From an uncultured Chromatiaceae bacterium (GTDB lineage: Bacteria > Pseudomonadota > Gammaproteobacteria > Enterobacterales > Alteromonadaceae): a stretch of DNA of 64,000 nucleotides. Below are positions 44,829 to 53,963 of the stretch, in pieces (the stretch's first letter is position 1; every line of letters begins with the position of its first letter). The stretch lies in NCBI GenBank assembly GCA_937978655.1, contig CALJUX010000024.1:89906-153905 (forward strand), written 5' to 3'. The position numbers and the translations under genes were made by a program. The notes beneath the pieces were generated by a model, which was not told the origin of the DNA, searched no databases, and saw nothing but the letters and a program-made list of their open reading frames with translations.

Positions 44829-46439
44829 ATGACCTCAACACATGACGTGCTGGCCGGCCAGAAACAATGGCTGGGCCATCCGGTCGGACTTTTTGTCTGT
44901 TTTTTTACCGAAATGTGGGAACGTTTTGCTTTTTACGGTTTAAAAGCGCTGCTGTTTCTTTATCTGACCCAACATCATTTATTCAGTGATAAAAATGGTT
45001 ACCTGCTGCTGGGGACTTATGCCGGCCTGGCCTATGCGTTGCCAGTGGTCGGTGGCCTGCTGGCCGACAAATACCTCGGTATGCGTAAAGCGGTGACCTT
45101 CGGCGGCGCGCTGATGGCGGTCGGGATGCTCGGCATGGCTTATAAAGGCACGCAGGCCAGCGCGGCCGGTGGTGCTGATCTGCTGGCACTGCAGGTGATG
45201 TATGCCTCGCTGGCGCTGGTGGCTGTCGGGGTTGGTTTCCTCAAACCGAATATCTCGACGATCGTTGGCCGGCTTTATATCGACAGTGACCCACGCCGCG
45301 ATTCGGCATTCACGCTGTTTTACATGGGCATTAATTTAGGGGCGATTTTCTCCAGTCTGTTTGTCGGCTGGATTGGCATTGCCTATGGCTGGGAATATGG
45401 TTTTGGTTCCGCCGGTATTGGTTTATTACTCGGTTTAGTGGTGTTTTTCAAAGGCGCTAAACATTTCCACGGTCAGGCGGAGCCTGCCAATCCGGCATTG
45501 TTAACGGAAAAAGTCGCCGGTATACGCCGCGAAACGCTGATTTATCTGCTGGCATTGCTTGGCGTTGCGGTTGTGCAGCAAATCCTGCAGACCAGCATCG
45601 ATTTTGGTGCTTTAGGTACGATGCTGGGCATGGCGCCGGGCGCGGAAATCACCGCCACCGAAGTCGTCGCCGTCGCGCTGACACTGGTGCTGATGGTCTG
45701 GTGGTTTAAGTTCATTTTTATCCAATGTAATGCGCTGGAACGCGCCAACATGATTATGCTGATGGTATTAACTGCCATTTCTGCAGTGTTCTGGGGCCTG
45801 TATGAACAAACGTACGGCAGCTGGCTGGCGTATTCAGACCGGGTGATGGAAAGCCCGACCTTCGATTTGGGCCTGTTCAGCTTTGCCTTTAATTCGTCGC
45901 AACTGACCTTTGTCGCCTCATTTTTTATTGTGCTGCTGGCGTTTCCATTTGCCTGGTTATGGCCCTGGCTGGACCGCAAAGGCTGGAATCCGTCGGCGCC
46001 GAATAAGTTTGGGCTGGCGCTGTTATGTGCCGGCCTCGCGCATTTTATTCTGCAATATGCTGCGCTGAACCCGCTGGACAGCGGCCTTGCCGGTTTCTGG
46101 TGGTTTATCCTGGCGTATTTTGTACTGGTGATTGGTGAGATGGCGTTGTCACCGATTGGCTTATCGGCGGTCACTGCATTATCGGTGGCGCGGGTGGTCA
46201 GTCTGATGATGGGCGTGTGGTTCCTCGCCTCAGCTTTTGGTGAAATGATCGCGGGCCGCTTTGGCGCGCTGGCTTCGATGCCGGCCGGCACTGCGGTACC
46301 GGATGCACTGAATATCTATGCTGAAGTTTTTGCCATCCTTGGCTGGGTAGGCCTCGGTTCCGCGGTGCTGATGTTTGTGTTGTCGCCGCTGCTGACCGGC
46401 CTTATCCGCCGGGCACAGCAACACAGCGCCCAGGTCTGA
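44829..46439 (+). CDS. POT family oligopeptide:H+ symporter
   Basis: 536 residues with about fourteen membrane helices. FFTEMWERFAFYGLKALLFLYLT is the conserved ExxERxxYY-type helix 1 (here ERFAFYG), and FTLFYMGINLGAIFSSLFVGWIG is the second POT signature. It imports di- and tripeptides with protons. A long promoter-bearing gap precedes it; the next membrane protein gene starts 4 bases after its stop. Confidence 0.93.
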   Translation: MTSTHDVLAGQKQWLGHPVGLFVCFFTEMWERFAFYGLKALLFLYLTQHHLFSDKNGYLLLGTYAGLAYALPVVGGLLADKYLGMRKAVTFGGALMAVGMLGMAYKGTQASAAGGADLLALQVMYASLALVAVGVGFLKPNISTIVGRLYIDSDPRRDSAFTLFYMGINLGAIFSSLFVGWIGIAYGWEYGFGSAGIGLLLGLVVFFKGAKHFHGQAEPANPALLTEKVAGIRRETLIYLLALLGVAVVQQILQTSIDFGALGTMLGMAPGAEITATEVVAVALTLVLMVWWFKFIFIQCNALERANMIMLMVLTAISAVFWGLYEQTYGSWLAYSDRVMESPTFDLGLFSFAFNSSQLTFVASFFIVLLAFPFAWLWPWLDRKGWNPSAPNKFGLALLCAGLAHFILQYAALNPLDSGLAGFWWFILAYFVLVIGEMALSPIGLSAVTALSVARVVSLMMGVWFLASAFGEMIAGRFGALASMPAGTAVPDALNIYAEVFAILGWVGLGSAVLMFVLSPLLTGLIRRAQQHSAQV

Positions 46440-46443
46440 ACCC

Positions 46444-47409
46444 GTGCAGTGGCTCAGGGAATGGCGGGGGCGCGGCGGACAGATCTGGCAACAGCTGGAT
46501 CTGTCGCAGCGTAGTTATCTCATCTCCACGTTGCTGGTGCTTGGCTGGTTACTGAGCTTCAACACGCAGTATTGGCTGCTCGGCGCTTTGGGGATCAGCC
46601 TGTTTACCGCGGTGATCAGTGATATCTGGCAAGGTTTTTTGCGCATTTGGCATAGTTTGCCGGGCAAGGCATTTATCCTGGTCAGTTATGCGGTGCTGGC
46701 GAATTTTTGTTTTGCTCTGGCCGACAGTTCGGTGAATAACCTGATTGGTGTACGCCCGGAAGTGGTGCCTTTTAGCGTCAACCTGACGCTGATGTTGCTG
46801 GCGCCGTTCTGGAGTTTTTTACTGGCCTTTGTACTGTTGTCGGTTTACCTGATCCTGCACAGCATCAAATTGCTGTTATTGCTGCTGCTGCGTCCGCTTG
46901 GCGTGCGCAGTCATCATTTGCAGGACGGCAGTTACCCTAAATTGTCGCTGGCGGTCCGGCTGTGCTTTTTGCCGGTGATATTTATGTATATGGGGGCTGC
47001 GATGACCGGCTATCTGACCGGTGACACCGCGGCTATCAAGATTTTCCAGTCGCCTGATGCGGCGCCGGCGGCGGTCAGCATGCCATCAGCAGAACCGGCT
47101 GAGGCCGCGCAAGCGTCTGCGGCCGGTCCGGCCGAGGTGGATATTGACCTGCTCGGGCCGCAGTCGTCCGGATTAGCCGGTATTAATCCGGAAGTCCGCT
47201 GGATCAACCGCAGTGTGGCATGGTTTTTATATCAGGTGGAAAGCCTGAGTAAATCGCAGTGTGTATTGCAGGGCGCCGAGCATCTGGTGCATTTAAACGA
47301 CTTTGAAGTGCTGGTGATCACGCCGGATACACAGCAGCCCTATGGTTACCGGTATCAGGTCCGGGCCTGCGGTTCTGCATCTTTGCCGGTTTTCGGCCGG
47401 ACGCAGTAG
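46444..47409 (+). CDS. Hypothetical inner-membrane protein
   Basis: 321 residues from GTG 46444. About five to six hydrophobic helices up to residue ~190, then an Ala/Glu-rich linker (PAAVSMPSAEPAEAAQASAAG) and a soluble tail with two cysteines (KSQCVLQGAEH, VRACGSAS). No family recognised. Cotranscribed with the peptide transporter and closed by a terminator. Confidence 0.75.
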   Translation: MQWLREWRGRGGQIWQQLDLSQRSYLISTLLVLGWLLSFNTQYWLLGALGISLFTAVISDIWQGFLRIWHSLPGKAFILVSYAVLANFCFALADSSVNNLIGVRPEVVPFSVNLTLMLLAPFWSFLLAFVLLSVYLILHSIKLLLLLLLRPLGVRSHHLQDGSYPKLSLAVRLCFLPVIFMYMGAAMTGYLTGDTAAIKIFQSPDAAPAAVSMPSAEPAEAAQASAAGPAEVDIDLLGPQSSGLAGINPEVRWINRSVAWFLYQVESLSKSQCVLQGAEHLVHLNDFEVLVITPDTQQPYGYRYQVRACGSASLPVFGRTQ

Positions 47410-47433
47410 ACCTCATTTTCGTGGAAGTCCAGT

Positions 47434-47460
47434 AAAAAGCCGGCGAAATGCCGGTTTTTT
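47434..47460 (+). terminator. Rho-independent terminator
   Basis: AAAAAG-CCGGC-GAAAT-GCCGG-TTTTTT, 25 bases after the membrane protein gene. Confidence 0.88.
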
Positions 47461-47478
47461 ACTTTTTTAATCAGTGTT

Positions 47479-47507
47479 TTGACAGTCACGCCAGACCTTT
47501 CTATACC
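47479..47507 (+). promoter_or_regulatory. Sigma-70 promoter of the porin-chemoreceptor operon
   Basis: TTGACA (47479-47484), 17 bases, TATACC (47502-47507); the porin start codon is 30 bases downstream with GGGAGG before it. Confidence 0.8.
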
Positions 47508-47536
47508 TTGGAGACTATCGGGCAGGGAGGCGTGTT

Positions 47537-48535
47537 ATGCAGGTCAGTTCCGTATTGTTATCGCTCAGTGCTGTGATGACGATGGCCGCGCCGGCGTCGG
47601 ACTTTCAACATCAATTCAGCCTCATCAATGACAACTCCCGGGCCTCAGGCTTTCGCGGCGAGCAATCTCAGGCATCCCGCGCCCTGCTGAGCTGGGACTG
47701 GCAGTATGCATTGCCGGCGCAATGGCAGATGGCCGGCAGTCTCAAAGCCTTTCGTGGCCGCAATGGCGAATTGCTTACTGACAACATTCAGGGCATTTCG
47801 AATATTGATGCGGCCCATTTCAATAAAATCTACGAGTTGTACCTGCAATACCAGCTTGATGACACCAGCAGAATCAAATGTGGCCAGGTCGATGCCAATC
47901 TGGAATTTGCCTTTGTCCCTGCTGCTGCCGGATTTATCTCCCCGCCACTTGGGATCACGCCCACCGCAGTGGCGTTGCCAACTTATTACGATCCGGCGGC
48001 ATCCTGCAGTGTTTTTTATGAGCCGGCACAAGGTTTTCAATGGATGAGCGGTTTTTTCGCCGGTGAAGGGCACAGCGATTTTTCCGCCCAGTTTACCGTC
48101 GCCGAAGGCCGTTACGTCAGTGCGTACAGCCGGACTTCGTATGGCTACTGGCGGCATCACGGCGACTGGACTACCCGTACGGCGACATCATTGCGCGCCG
48201 TGTCTGGCTGGTATCTGAACCATCAGCAGCAGCTCAGCGCACGACTGGTGCTGTTTGGTGTCTGGTCCGGGCTCAATGACGATGTCGATGTCCTGCACCA
48301 GCACCGGATGCTGGGGCTGGTCTGGCAACCCGGCGCCCAGGCGCAGCAGTTTGGCCTGATGTACAGCATGGTAACCGCTGCAGAGCGCCAGTCCGAACAG
48401 ATGATAGAAGGGTATTGGCAGTGGACCGTCACATCACAGCTGCAACTGCAGCCGGTACTGCAATGGGTCCACCATGCCGATCCGACGCGGCCGCACAGTC
48501 TGGTTGCGACACTGCGGCTGATGGCACAATTCTGA
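47537..48535 (+). CDS. Outer-membrane porin, OprB-like
   Basis: 332 residues with a signal peptide ending MAAPASDF. The mature part is a beta-barrel (C-terminal ...RLMAQF with terminal Phe). The sequence around KCGQVDANLEFAFVPAAAGFISPPLGITPTAVALPTYYDP and FFAGEGHSD resembles carbohydrate-selective OprB porins. A chemoreceptor gene starts 12 bases after its stop, an unusual pairing. Confidence 0.75.
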   Translation: MQVSSVLLSLSAVMTMAAPASDFQHQFSLINDNSRASGFRGEQSQASRALLSWDWQYALPAQWQMAGSLKAFRGRNGELLTDNIQGISNIDAAHFNKIYELYLQYQLDDTSRIKCGQVDANLEFAFVPAAAGFISPPLGITPTAVALPTYYDPAASCSVFYEPAQGFQWMSGFFAGEGHSDFSAQFTVAEGRYVSAYSRTSYGYWRHHGDWTTRTATSLRAVSGWYLNHQQQLSARLVLFGVWSGLNDDVDVLHQHRMLGLVWQPGAQAQQFGLMYSMVTAAERQSEQMIEGYWQWTVTSQLQLQPVLQWVHHADPTRPHSLVATLRLMAQF

Positions 48536-48547
48536 AGGGAGATAAGC

Positions 48548-50557
48548 ATGACGTTGCGGCAAAAAGTAAGCGGGGGATTGTGGCTGATTTGTCTGTTGTT
48601 TATTGCTGTGGCCGGCGTTGGCTGGTGGGGCAATCAGCAGCAGGGCGATTTATTGCAGCGCACCGTTTTGCAGGGCTGGCCGGCGATGGAAGACTCGGCG
48701 GCGGCGGTCGGACTGGTCGACCGACAGCTATTTATGATGGCGCAAATGCTGCAGGATCTGCCGGTTGACACCGCAACGCTGGCATTGCAGGAAACTGAAT
48801 TAAGCCGCCGTATTCAGGCGCTGGCCGCCAATCCGTTGCCAGATCAGGCTCAGCTGCAGGTTCTGCAAACTGCACTGGCAGGATTTGTCACAGCGCAGCA
48901 ACAGCTGCGGGCCGAATTTGCCGGTTATCAGCAGCAGGCGGCCAGACTGAACCAGACGGTGGCGCAGATTGTGGAAATCGGCGAAATTGTGGAAGAAGTC
49001 GGCGACAGCCAGGTCGAAGTGCTCATCAAAGCGCCGCGTCAGGCGATCAGCTGGGAAAGCGGTTTGCAGCGCAAGTGGGATGCCGCTGACGGCGGAATGG
49101 AAGCTAACATTGGTTTTTTCCGTCAGTTGTATTTTCTGGAGCAAATCAAACGGCAGGGACCACAAGCGGCACTGGTCAAAGAGCTGCATGACTCGGTCGC
49201 ATTTCAGCAAGAGGCGGTGAATGGTCTGGTTGCCACCGGTTTATTTACCATGCCGGCACCTGCGCATTTTGGCACCCAGACGCTGGGGGACAGTTATTTG
49301 CAACTGTTTGACCGGCACAAACAACAGATCCAGGGGACTCTTGATGCTTTGCTGCTGATGCAACAGCAGCAAACACGCTACCAGCAACAAAGTGCGCTGC
49401 TGGTCAATGCGCTGCAAAACATGCAGCAGCCGTTGAGCGTCAGCACATCCGCTATCGTCGCCCAGGGACCGGAAACTGCCGGCTCTGTCGCCACGCTGTT
49501 GCTGGTGACTGGCAGCATTACATTGATTTTATTGTTGTTAATCAGTACTTACGTTAGAACCGGCATGCTGGCACAGCTGCATCAGGTGGCTAAAAATTTG
49601 CACGACGTCGCCAGCGGCGATGGTGATTTGACCCGTCGGTTGCCGGTCAGAAGTGCTGACGAGCTGGGCCGGATCGCTGAAAACTTTAATCTGTTCGCCA
49701 GCAAAATTCAGCATATCGTGCAGGATATCCATCACAGTGCTGAAGTGTTAATTGATGCCGGTCAGCAAAGTCAGCAATTGTCACAGCACCTGAAACAGGA
49801 AGCGGATGATTCTGAGCAGCACAGCGCCGGTCTTGCCAGTGCAATGCAGCAACTGGATCATTCGGCGCAGGATATTGCCAACAGTTGTGGCATCGTGGTG
49901 CAGCAGTCTGAACAGACCTCCGCGGCGGTGCAGCAGGGCAATGCCGCCATCCACGGCACTATCAGTCAGATGCAACACATGAGTGACACCGTGCATCATT
50001 CTGCCAGTGCTTTGCAGCAGCTGGCGGCTAAAGCAGAAAAAATCGACCAGATAGTGGGTGTGATCCGCAGCATTGCAGAACAAACCAATCTGCTGGCATT
50101 AAATGCGGCAATTGAGGCCGCACGTGCCGGTGAACAGGGGCGTGGTTTTGCCGTAGTCGCAGAAGAAGTCCGTAATCTGGCGCAACGCGCTGAATCCTCA
50201 TCCCGGGAAATTTCTGCCGTGATTGTGGAAATACAACAGGAAACCCGCGTCTCGCACCAGCAAATGCAGCAATCGGTGTTGCTGGCTGATCAGAGTATGC
50301 AGGCCTGTGAACAGTCCGGCACGGCGCTGGCGGCGGTGCAGGATCAGGTCGGTGCCGTGGTCAGTCAAATCAACCGGGTGTTCGGTGCCACCACTCAGCA
50401 GGCTGACACGCTGAGCCAGATGTTGCTGCAGATCCGCGAGGTGGCGGCACTGGCTTCGAACTCCAGCCGTGAGGCCGGCAGCGCGTTGCAGCTGATTAAT
50501 CGGATGCAGGACCAGGCCCGAGAGCTGCACCGACTGGTGGCGCAGTTCCGGGTCTGA
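48548..50557 (+). CDS. Methyl-accepting chemotaxis protein
   Basis: 669 residues: TM1 ~10-28, a helical periplasmic domain (Gln-rich, four-helix-bundle like) to ~315, TM2 ~318-340, HAMP, and a signalling domain with [32 protein letters not shown] at about 513-545. AAGGGAG precedes the ATG. It is downstream of the porin gene without a terminator, so it may sense what that porin admits. Confidence 0.93.
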   Translation: MTLRQKVSGGLWLICLLFIAVAGVGWWGNQQQGDLLQRTVLQGWPAMEDSAAAVGLVDRQLFMMAQMLQDLPVDTATLALQETELSRRIQALAANPLPDQAQLQVLQTALAGFVTAQQQLRAEFAGYQQQAARLNQTVAQIVEIGEIVEEVGDSQVEVLIKAPRQAISWESGLQRKWDAADGGMEANIGFFRQLYFLEQIKRQGPQAALVKELHDSVAFQQEAVNGLVATGLFTMPAPAHFGTQTLGDSYLQLFDRHKQQIQGTLDALLLMQQQQTRYQQQSALLVNALQNMQQPLSVSTSAIVAQGPETAGSVATLLLVTGSITLILLLLISTYVRTGMLAQLHQVAKNLHDVASGDGDLTRRLPVRSADELGRIAENFNLFASKIQHIVQDIHHSAEVLIDAGQQSQQLSQHLKQEADDSEQHSAGLASAMQQLDHSAQDIANSCGIVVQQSEQTSAAVQQGNAAIHGTISQMQHMSDTVHHSASALQQLAAKAEKIDQIVGVIRSIAEQTNLLALNAAIEAARAGEQGRGFAVVAEEVRNLAQRAESSSREISAVIVEIQQETRVSHQQMQQSVLLADQSMQACEQSGTALAAVQDQVGAVVSQINRVFGATTQQADTLSQMLLQIREVAALASNSSREAGSALQLINRMQDQARELHRLVAQFRV

Positions 50558-50678
50558 CCGCGGCGACCGGTGATATGCCGCATACTGCGGCCGCTTCAGC
50601 GCGACCGCTGAAATCAAGGCTTGCCGGCCACATTGTGCGGTTATAGGCTAGGCGTTTTTTCTGTCACGGATGTTCCCG

Positions 50679-52862
50679 ATGTTGAAATACAGTTTTATGC
50701 CGGTATTGCTGCTTAGCACTGCCGTGCTGGCCGATGAAGGCCAGTGGCAACCGCATCAGCTACCACAGCTGCAATCCCAGCTCAGCGCCCGCGGCATTAG
50801 TGTGCCTGCCGCTGATTTAGCCGATTTAAGCAAGTACCCGATGAATGCCATTGTCAGTCTCGGCTATTGCTCGGCGTCTTTTGTCTCGCCCAAAGGGCTG
50901 GTGGTCACCAACCATCATTGTGCTTATGGTGCGGTGCAACAAAACTCCACGGCCACAAATAACCTGATCGCCAACGGTTTTCTTGCCAAAACACTGGCAG
51001 AAGAATTGCCGGCCGGACCGTCAGAGCGCTTGTATGTCACTGAGCTGGTTGAAGATGTGACGGCGAAAATCAGTGGCGTTTTACCGGCAAAACTGACCGA
51101 TCTGGCACGGTTTGAGGCCATTGAAGCAGGCAAAAAACAACTGATCCAGGCTTGTGAAAGTGATGCAAATTACCGCTGCAATGTGGTCAGTTTTCATCAT
51201 GGTCTGCAATTTTTCCTGATTAAACAATTGATGATCCAGGATGTCCGGCTGGTGTATGCACCCACCGAATCGGTGGGTAATTTCGGCGGCGACATTGATA
51301 ACTATGAATATCCGCGTCATACCGGTGATTATGCTTTCCTGCGCGGTTATGTCGGCAAAGACGGCAAACCGGCGCCTTTTGCCAAAGACAATGTGCCGTA
51401 CCAGCCGAAGTTTCATTTAAAAATCAACGCAAATGGCGTCAAAGCCGGCGATGGGATTTTGCTGGCTGGTTATCCGGGACAGACCAGTCGTTACCGGCTG
51501 GCAGAAGAGATTGCCTTTGCCCGTGACTGGCAGTATCCGGCCAGCGTGACCACGTTTTCGCAGATGATCCACACCATTGACGCATTTGGCGCCAAAGATC
51601 CGGCCTTGCAGGTACGGTATGCGTCGGTGGTCAAAGGTTACAACAACCGGATGAAAAAAATGCAGGGCTTGCTGGATGGGTTTCAAGCCACCGATATCCA
51701 TGCCATCAAACAACAGCAACAACAGGCGCTGACCGACTGGATTGGCGCCGACAGCAGCCGTAAGGTCCACCAACAGGCGCTGGCGGCACTCAAAGAAGTG
51801 GTCAGTGCCGAACAGCGTTATCAGCAGCAGACCTGGTATTTTGACAATGCCAGACGCAGCGACTTGTTTAAAGCCGCCCAGGATCTGTACCGCCTGGCGC
51901 AGGAACGTCAAAAGCCGGACAGCGACCGGGAAATCGGCTATCAGCAACGGGATATGAAAATGTGGCAGGGCCGGCTGAAGCGGCTGGACACCAGTTTTGC
52001 GCCGACCGTCGACTTGGCGCTGTGGAGTCAGCAGCTTGAAGTCTATTTACAGCAAAAACCGCTGCTGCGGGTCAAGGCGCTGGATGATGCTTTAGGGCTG
52101 GTGCCGGGCCTGAGCGCTGCGCAAATCAGCGCAATATTAAAACCCTGGTATGACAAGACGACGTTAGGCAGCAGTGCCGGTCGGCTGGCCTGGCTGGATA
52201 AATCGCCGGCTGATTTTGCCAACAGTACCGACCCTTTTATCAAAGCTGCAGTCGCGGTGTCTGCGCAGCAAATCGCCCTGGAGCAACAACAAAAGGCCAT
52301 TCAGGGCGCACTGCTGCAAAGTCGCCCGGCCTATATGCAGGCCGTGATTGCTTTTAATCAGAGCAAAGGCCAGCCGGTATATCCGGATGCTAACAGTACG
52401 CTGCGGATCACTTATGGCCATGTTGACGGTTATCCGGCGGCGGATGGTTTGTACAAAACACCTTTTACCTCAGTACGCGGTATGATTGCCAAACAACAGC
52501 CAACAGGCGTATTCCAGTTGCCGGCTAACCTGGTGAAAGCCTATCAGGCTAAGCAGTATGACGGTTTTTATTATGCGGATCTTGCTGCGAAGCCGGCGCT
52601 GCCGTTTGATTCGGTGCCGCTGAATTTCTTATCAAGCGCCGATACCACTGGCGGCAACTCTGGTTCTGCGGTGATGAATGGCAAAGGTGAGCTGGTTGGG
52701 CTGAATTTTGACTCCACCTACGAATCTATTAGCAAAGACTGGTACTTTAACCCGGCCATTACCCGCGCCATCCATGTAGATATCCGTTTTGTATTGTGGA
52801 TGATGCAATATGTCGATGGTGCCCAGAATCTGCTGGACGAAATGACCATTGTTCGTGACTGA
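50679..52862 (+). CDS. S46 family dipeptidyl-peptidase (DPP7/DPP11-like)
   Basis: 727 residues from ATG 50679 (a GGA precedes it by 8 bases; ATG 50670 would add three residues). Signal peptide ends TAVLADEG. The catalytic triad is complete: His in VVTNHHCAYG, Asp in GDIDNYEYPRHTGDY, Ser in TTGGNSGSAVMNGKGELVGLNFD. Such periplasmic enzymes remove dipeptides from oligopeptides, which would feed the POT transporter encoded in this window. Substrate preference (hydrophobic or acidic) cannot be told. Confidence 0.94.
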   Translation: MLKYSFMPVLLLSTAVLADEGQWQPHQLPQLQSQLSARGISVPAADLADLSKYPMNAIVSLGYCSASFVSPKGLVVTNHHCAYGAVQQNSTATNNLIANGFLAKTLAEELPAGPSERLYVTELVEDVTAKISGVLPAKLTDLARFEAIEAGKKQLIQACESDANYRCNVVSFHHGLQFFLIKQLMIQDVRLVYAPTESVGNFGGDIDNYEYPRHTGDYAFLRGYVGKDGKPAPFAKDNVPYQPKFHLKINANGVKAGDGILLAGYPGQTSRYRLAEEIAFARDWQYPASVTTFSQMIHTIDAFGAKDPALQVRYASVVKGYNNRMKKMQGLLDGFQATDIHAIKQQQQQALTDWIGADSSRKVHQQALAALKEVVSAEQRYQQQTWYFDNARRSDLFKAAQDLYRLAQERQKPDSDREIGYQQRDMKMWQGRLKRLDTSFAPTVDLALWSQQLEVYLQQKPLLRVKALDDALGLVPGLSAAQISAILKPWYDKTTLGSSAGRLAWLDKSPADFANSTDPFIKAAVAVSAQQIALEQQQKAIQGALLQSRPAYMQAVIAFNQSKGQPVYPDANSTLRITYGHVDGYPAADGLYKTPFTSVRGMIAKQQPTGVFQLPANLVKAYQAKQYDGFYYADLAAKPALPFDSVPLNFLSSADTTGGNSGSAVMNGKGELVGLNFDSTYESISKDWYFNPAITRAIHVDIRFVLWMMQYVDGAQNLLDEMTIVRD

Positions 52863-52885
52863 TAAGCCCGACCGGGCAAACGTAA

Positions 52886-52918
52886 CACAGCGGGCTCTGA
52901 TGCCCGCTGTGTGCTTTT
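52886..52918 (+). terminator. Terminator after the S46 peptidase gene
   Basis: CACAGCGGGC-TCTGAT-GCCCGCTGTG followed by TGCTTTTCT. Confidence 0.8.
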
Positions 52919-52924
52919 CTGCGG

Positions 52925-53770
52925 TCAGAAAATACTGAACAGCGCCGGATTTAACAGGCTCAGGATTGACATGCCTTCCAGGAAGGCAAAGCTGCTGGCG
53001 TCGCGTAAATCGTCTTTGCTCAGGCCCAGCACCTCAAGGATTTGTTGGTCAACCAGATCATGTAGCTGAAACACCTCCGGATTGGCTTCGCTCAGTGCCA
53101 GGCAACTGGCCAGATGCAAAATCAGACTGATTTTGTTAGCCGGCGAGTACTCAGGCTGATTCAGTTGTTTTAACGGCTGAATGATCCGTTCCGGTAATTG
53201 CCAGTGTTTCAGCAGCTCGACCGTGCAATCGGCGTAGCTGAATCCCAGCAGTTCCTGTTGTTTCAGCCAGGGCTTCACGCCTTTTTTGTACTGGCCACAT
53301 ATTCTGGCGATCTCGGGTTTCACCTGCACCACCACCAGCTCACCAAGGTTATGCAACAGGCCTGTCAGGTAAATCGGCTCATCTTTTTTTACGCCAAGCT
53401 GGAACGCCAGATGTTTGGCGATAAGTGCTGTGTTGATGCTGTGCTCCCAGAATTTATCCATGGCGATCACATCGGGTTTTAAGCGGGAGAAGGCTTCCGC
53501 AGCGCCGCTGGCCACGACCAGGTTATAAACCTGGGTATCACCCAGCACCTGTACCGCCTTTTGCACTGTCTCCACTTGTTTAGGGAAGTTATACAAAGCA
53601 CTGTTGGCCAGCCGTAGCAGCTTGGACGACAACACCGGATCATAAGAGATTAAGGCGGCGATCTCTTCGATATCGCTGATTTCGTCGTCAATAATTTCTT
53701 TTATTTTCAGGCAGGTATCGGGAAGCGCAAAAATTTCCCCAACCTGAAGAGCACATTCGGCAGCGTTCAA
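52925..53770 (-). CDS. HDOD domain protein
   Basis: 281 residues, nearly all one HDOD domain: IAALISYDPVLSSKLLRLANSALYNFPKQVETVQKAVQVLGDTQVYNLV is the signature, with the later LLHNLGELVVVQ where enzymatic HD proteins have HDIG. Catalytic metal ligands are thus incomplete, as usual for HDOD proteins, which act as protein-protein modules in signalling. Convergent with the S46 gene. Confidence 0.9.
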   Translation of the reverse strand: MNAAECALQVGEIFALPDTCLKIKEIIDDEISDIEEIAALISYDPVLSSKLLRLANSALYNFPKQVETVQKAVQVLGDTQVYNLVVASGAAEAFSRLKPDVIAMDKFWEHSINTALIAKHLAFQLGVKKDEPIYLTGLLHNLGELVVVQVKPEIARICGQYKKGVKPWLKQQELLGFSYADCTVELLKHWQLPERIIQPLKQLNQPEYSPANKISLILHLASCLALSEANPEVFQLHDLVDQQILEVLGLSKDDLRDASSFAFLEGMSILSLLNPALFSIF

Positions 53771-53963
53771 GTTCCACTCCGTTATTTATTCACAGTCACC
53801 AGCTTCTAGTGTTGCCTTCTGGCGCTGATTTACAAGGGGGGCGCCGATGTTTTTCCGGGATTTTTTTCGCCGGGTCTTTGTCATCAGAACGCCATGCCGT
53901 TTTCATACCTTTGTCATGTGCAGGCTCTACCGTCTTGTTTTTTCAAATTCTGCGGAGAACTAC

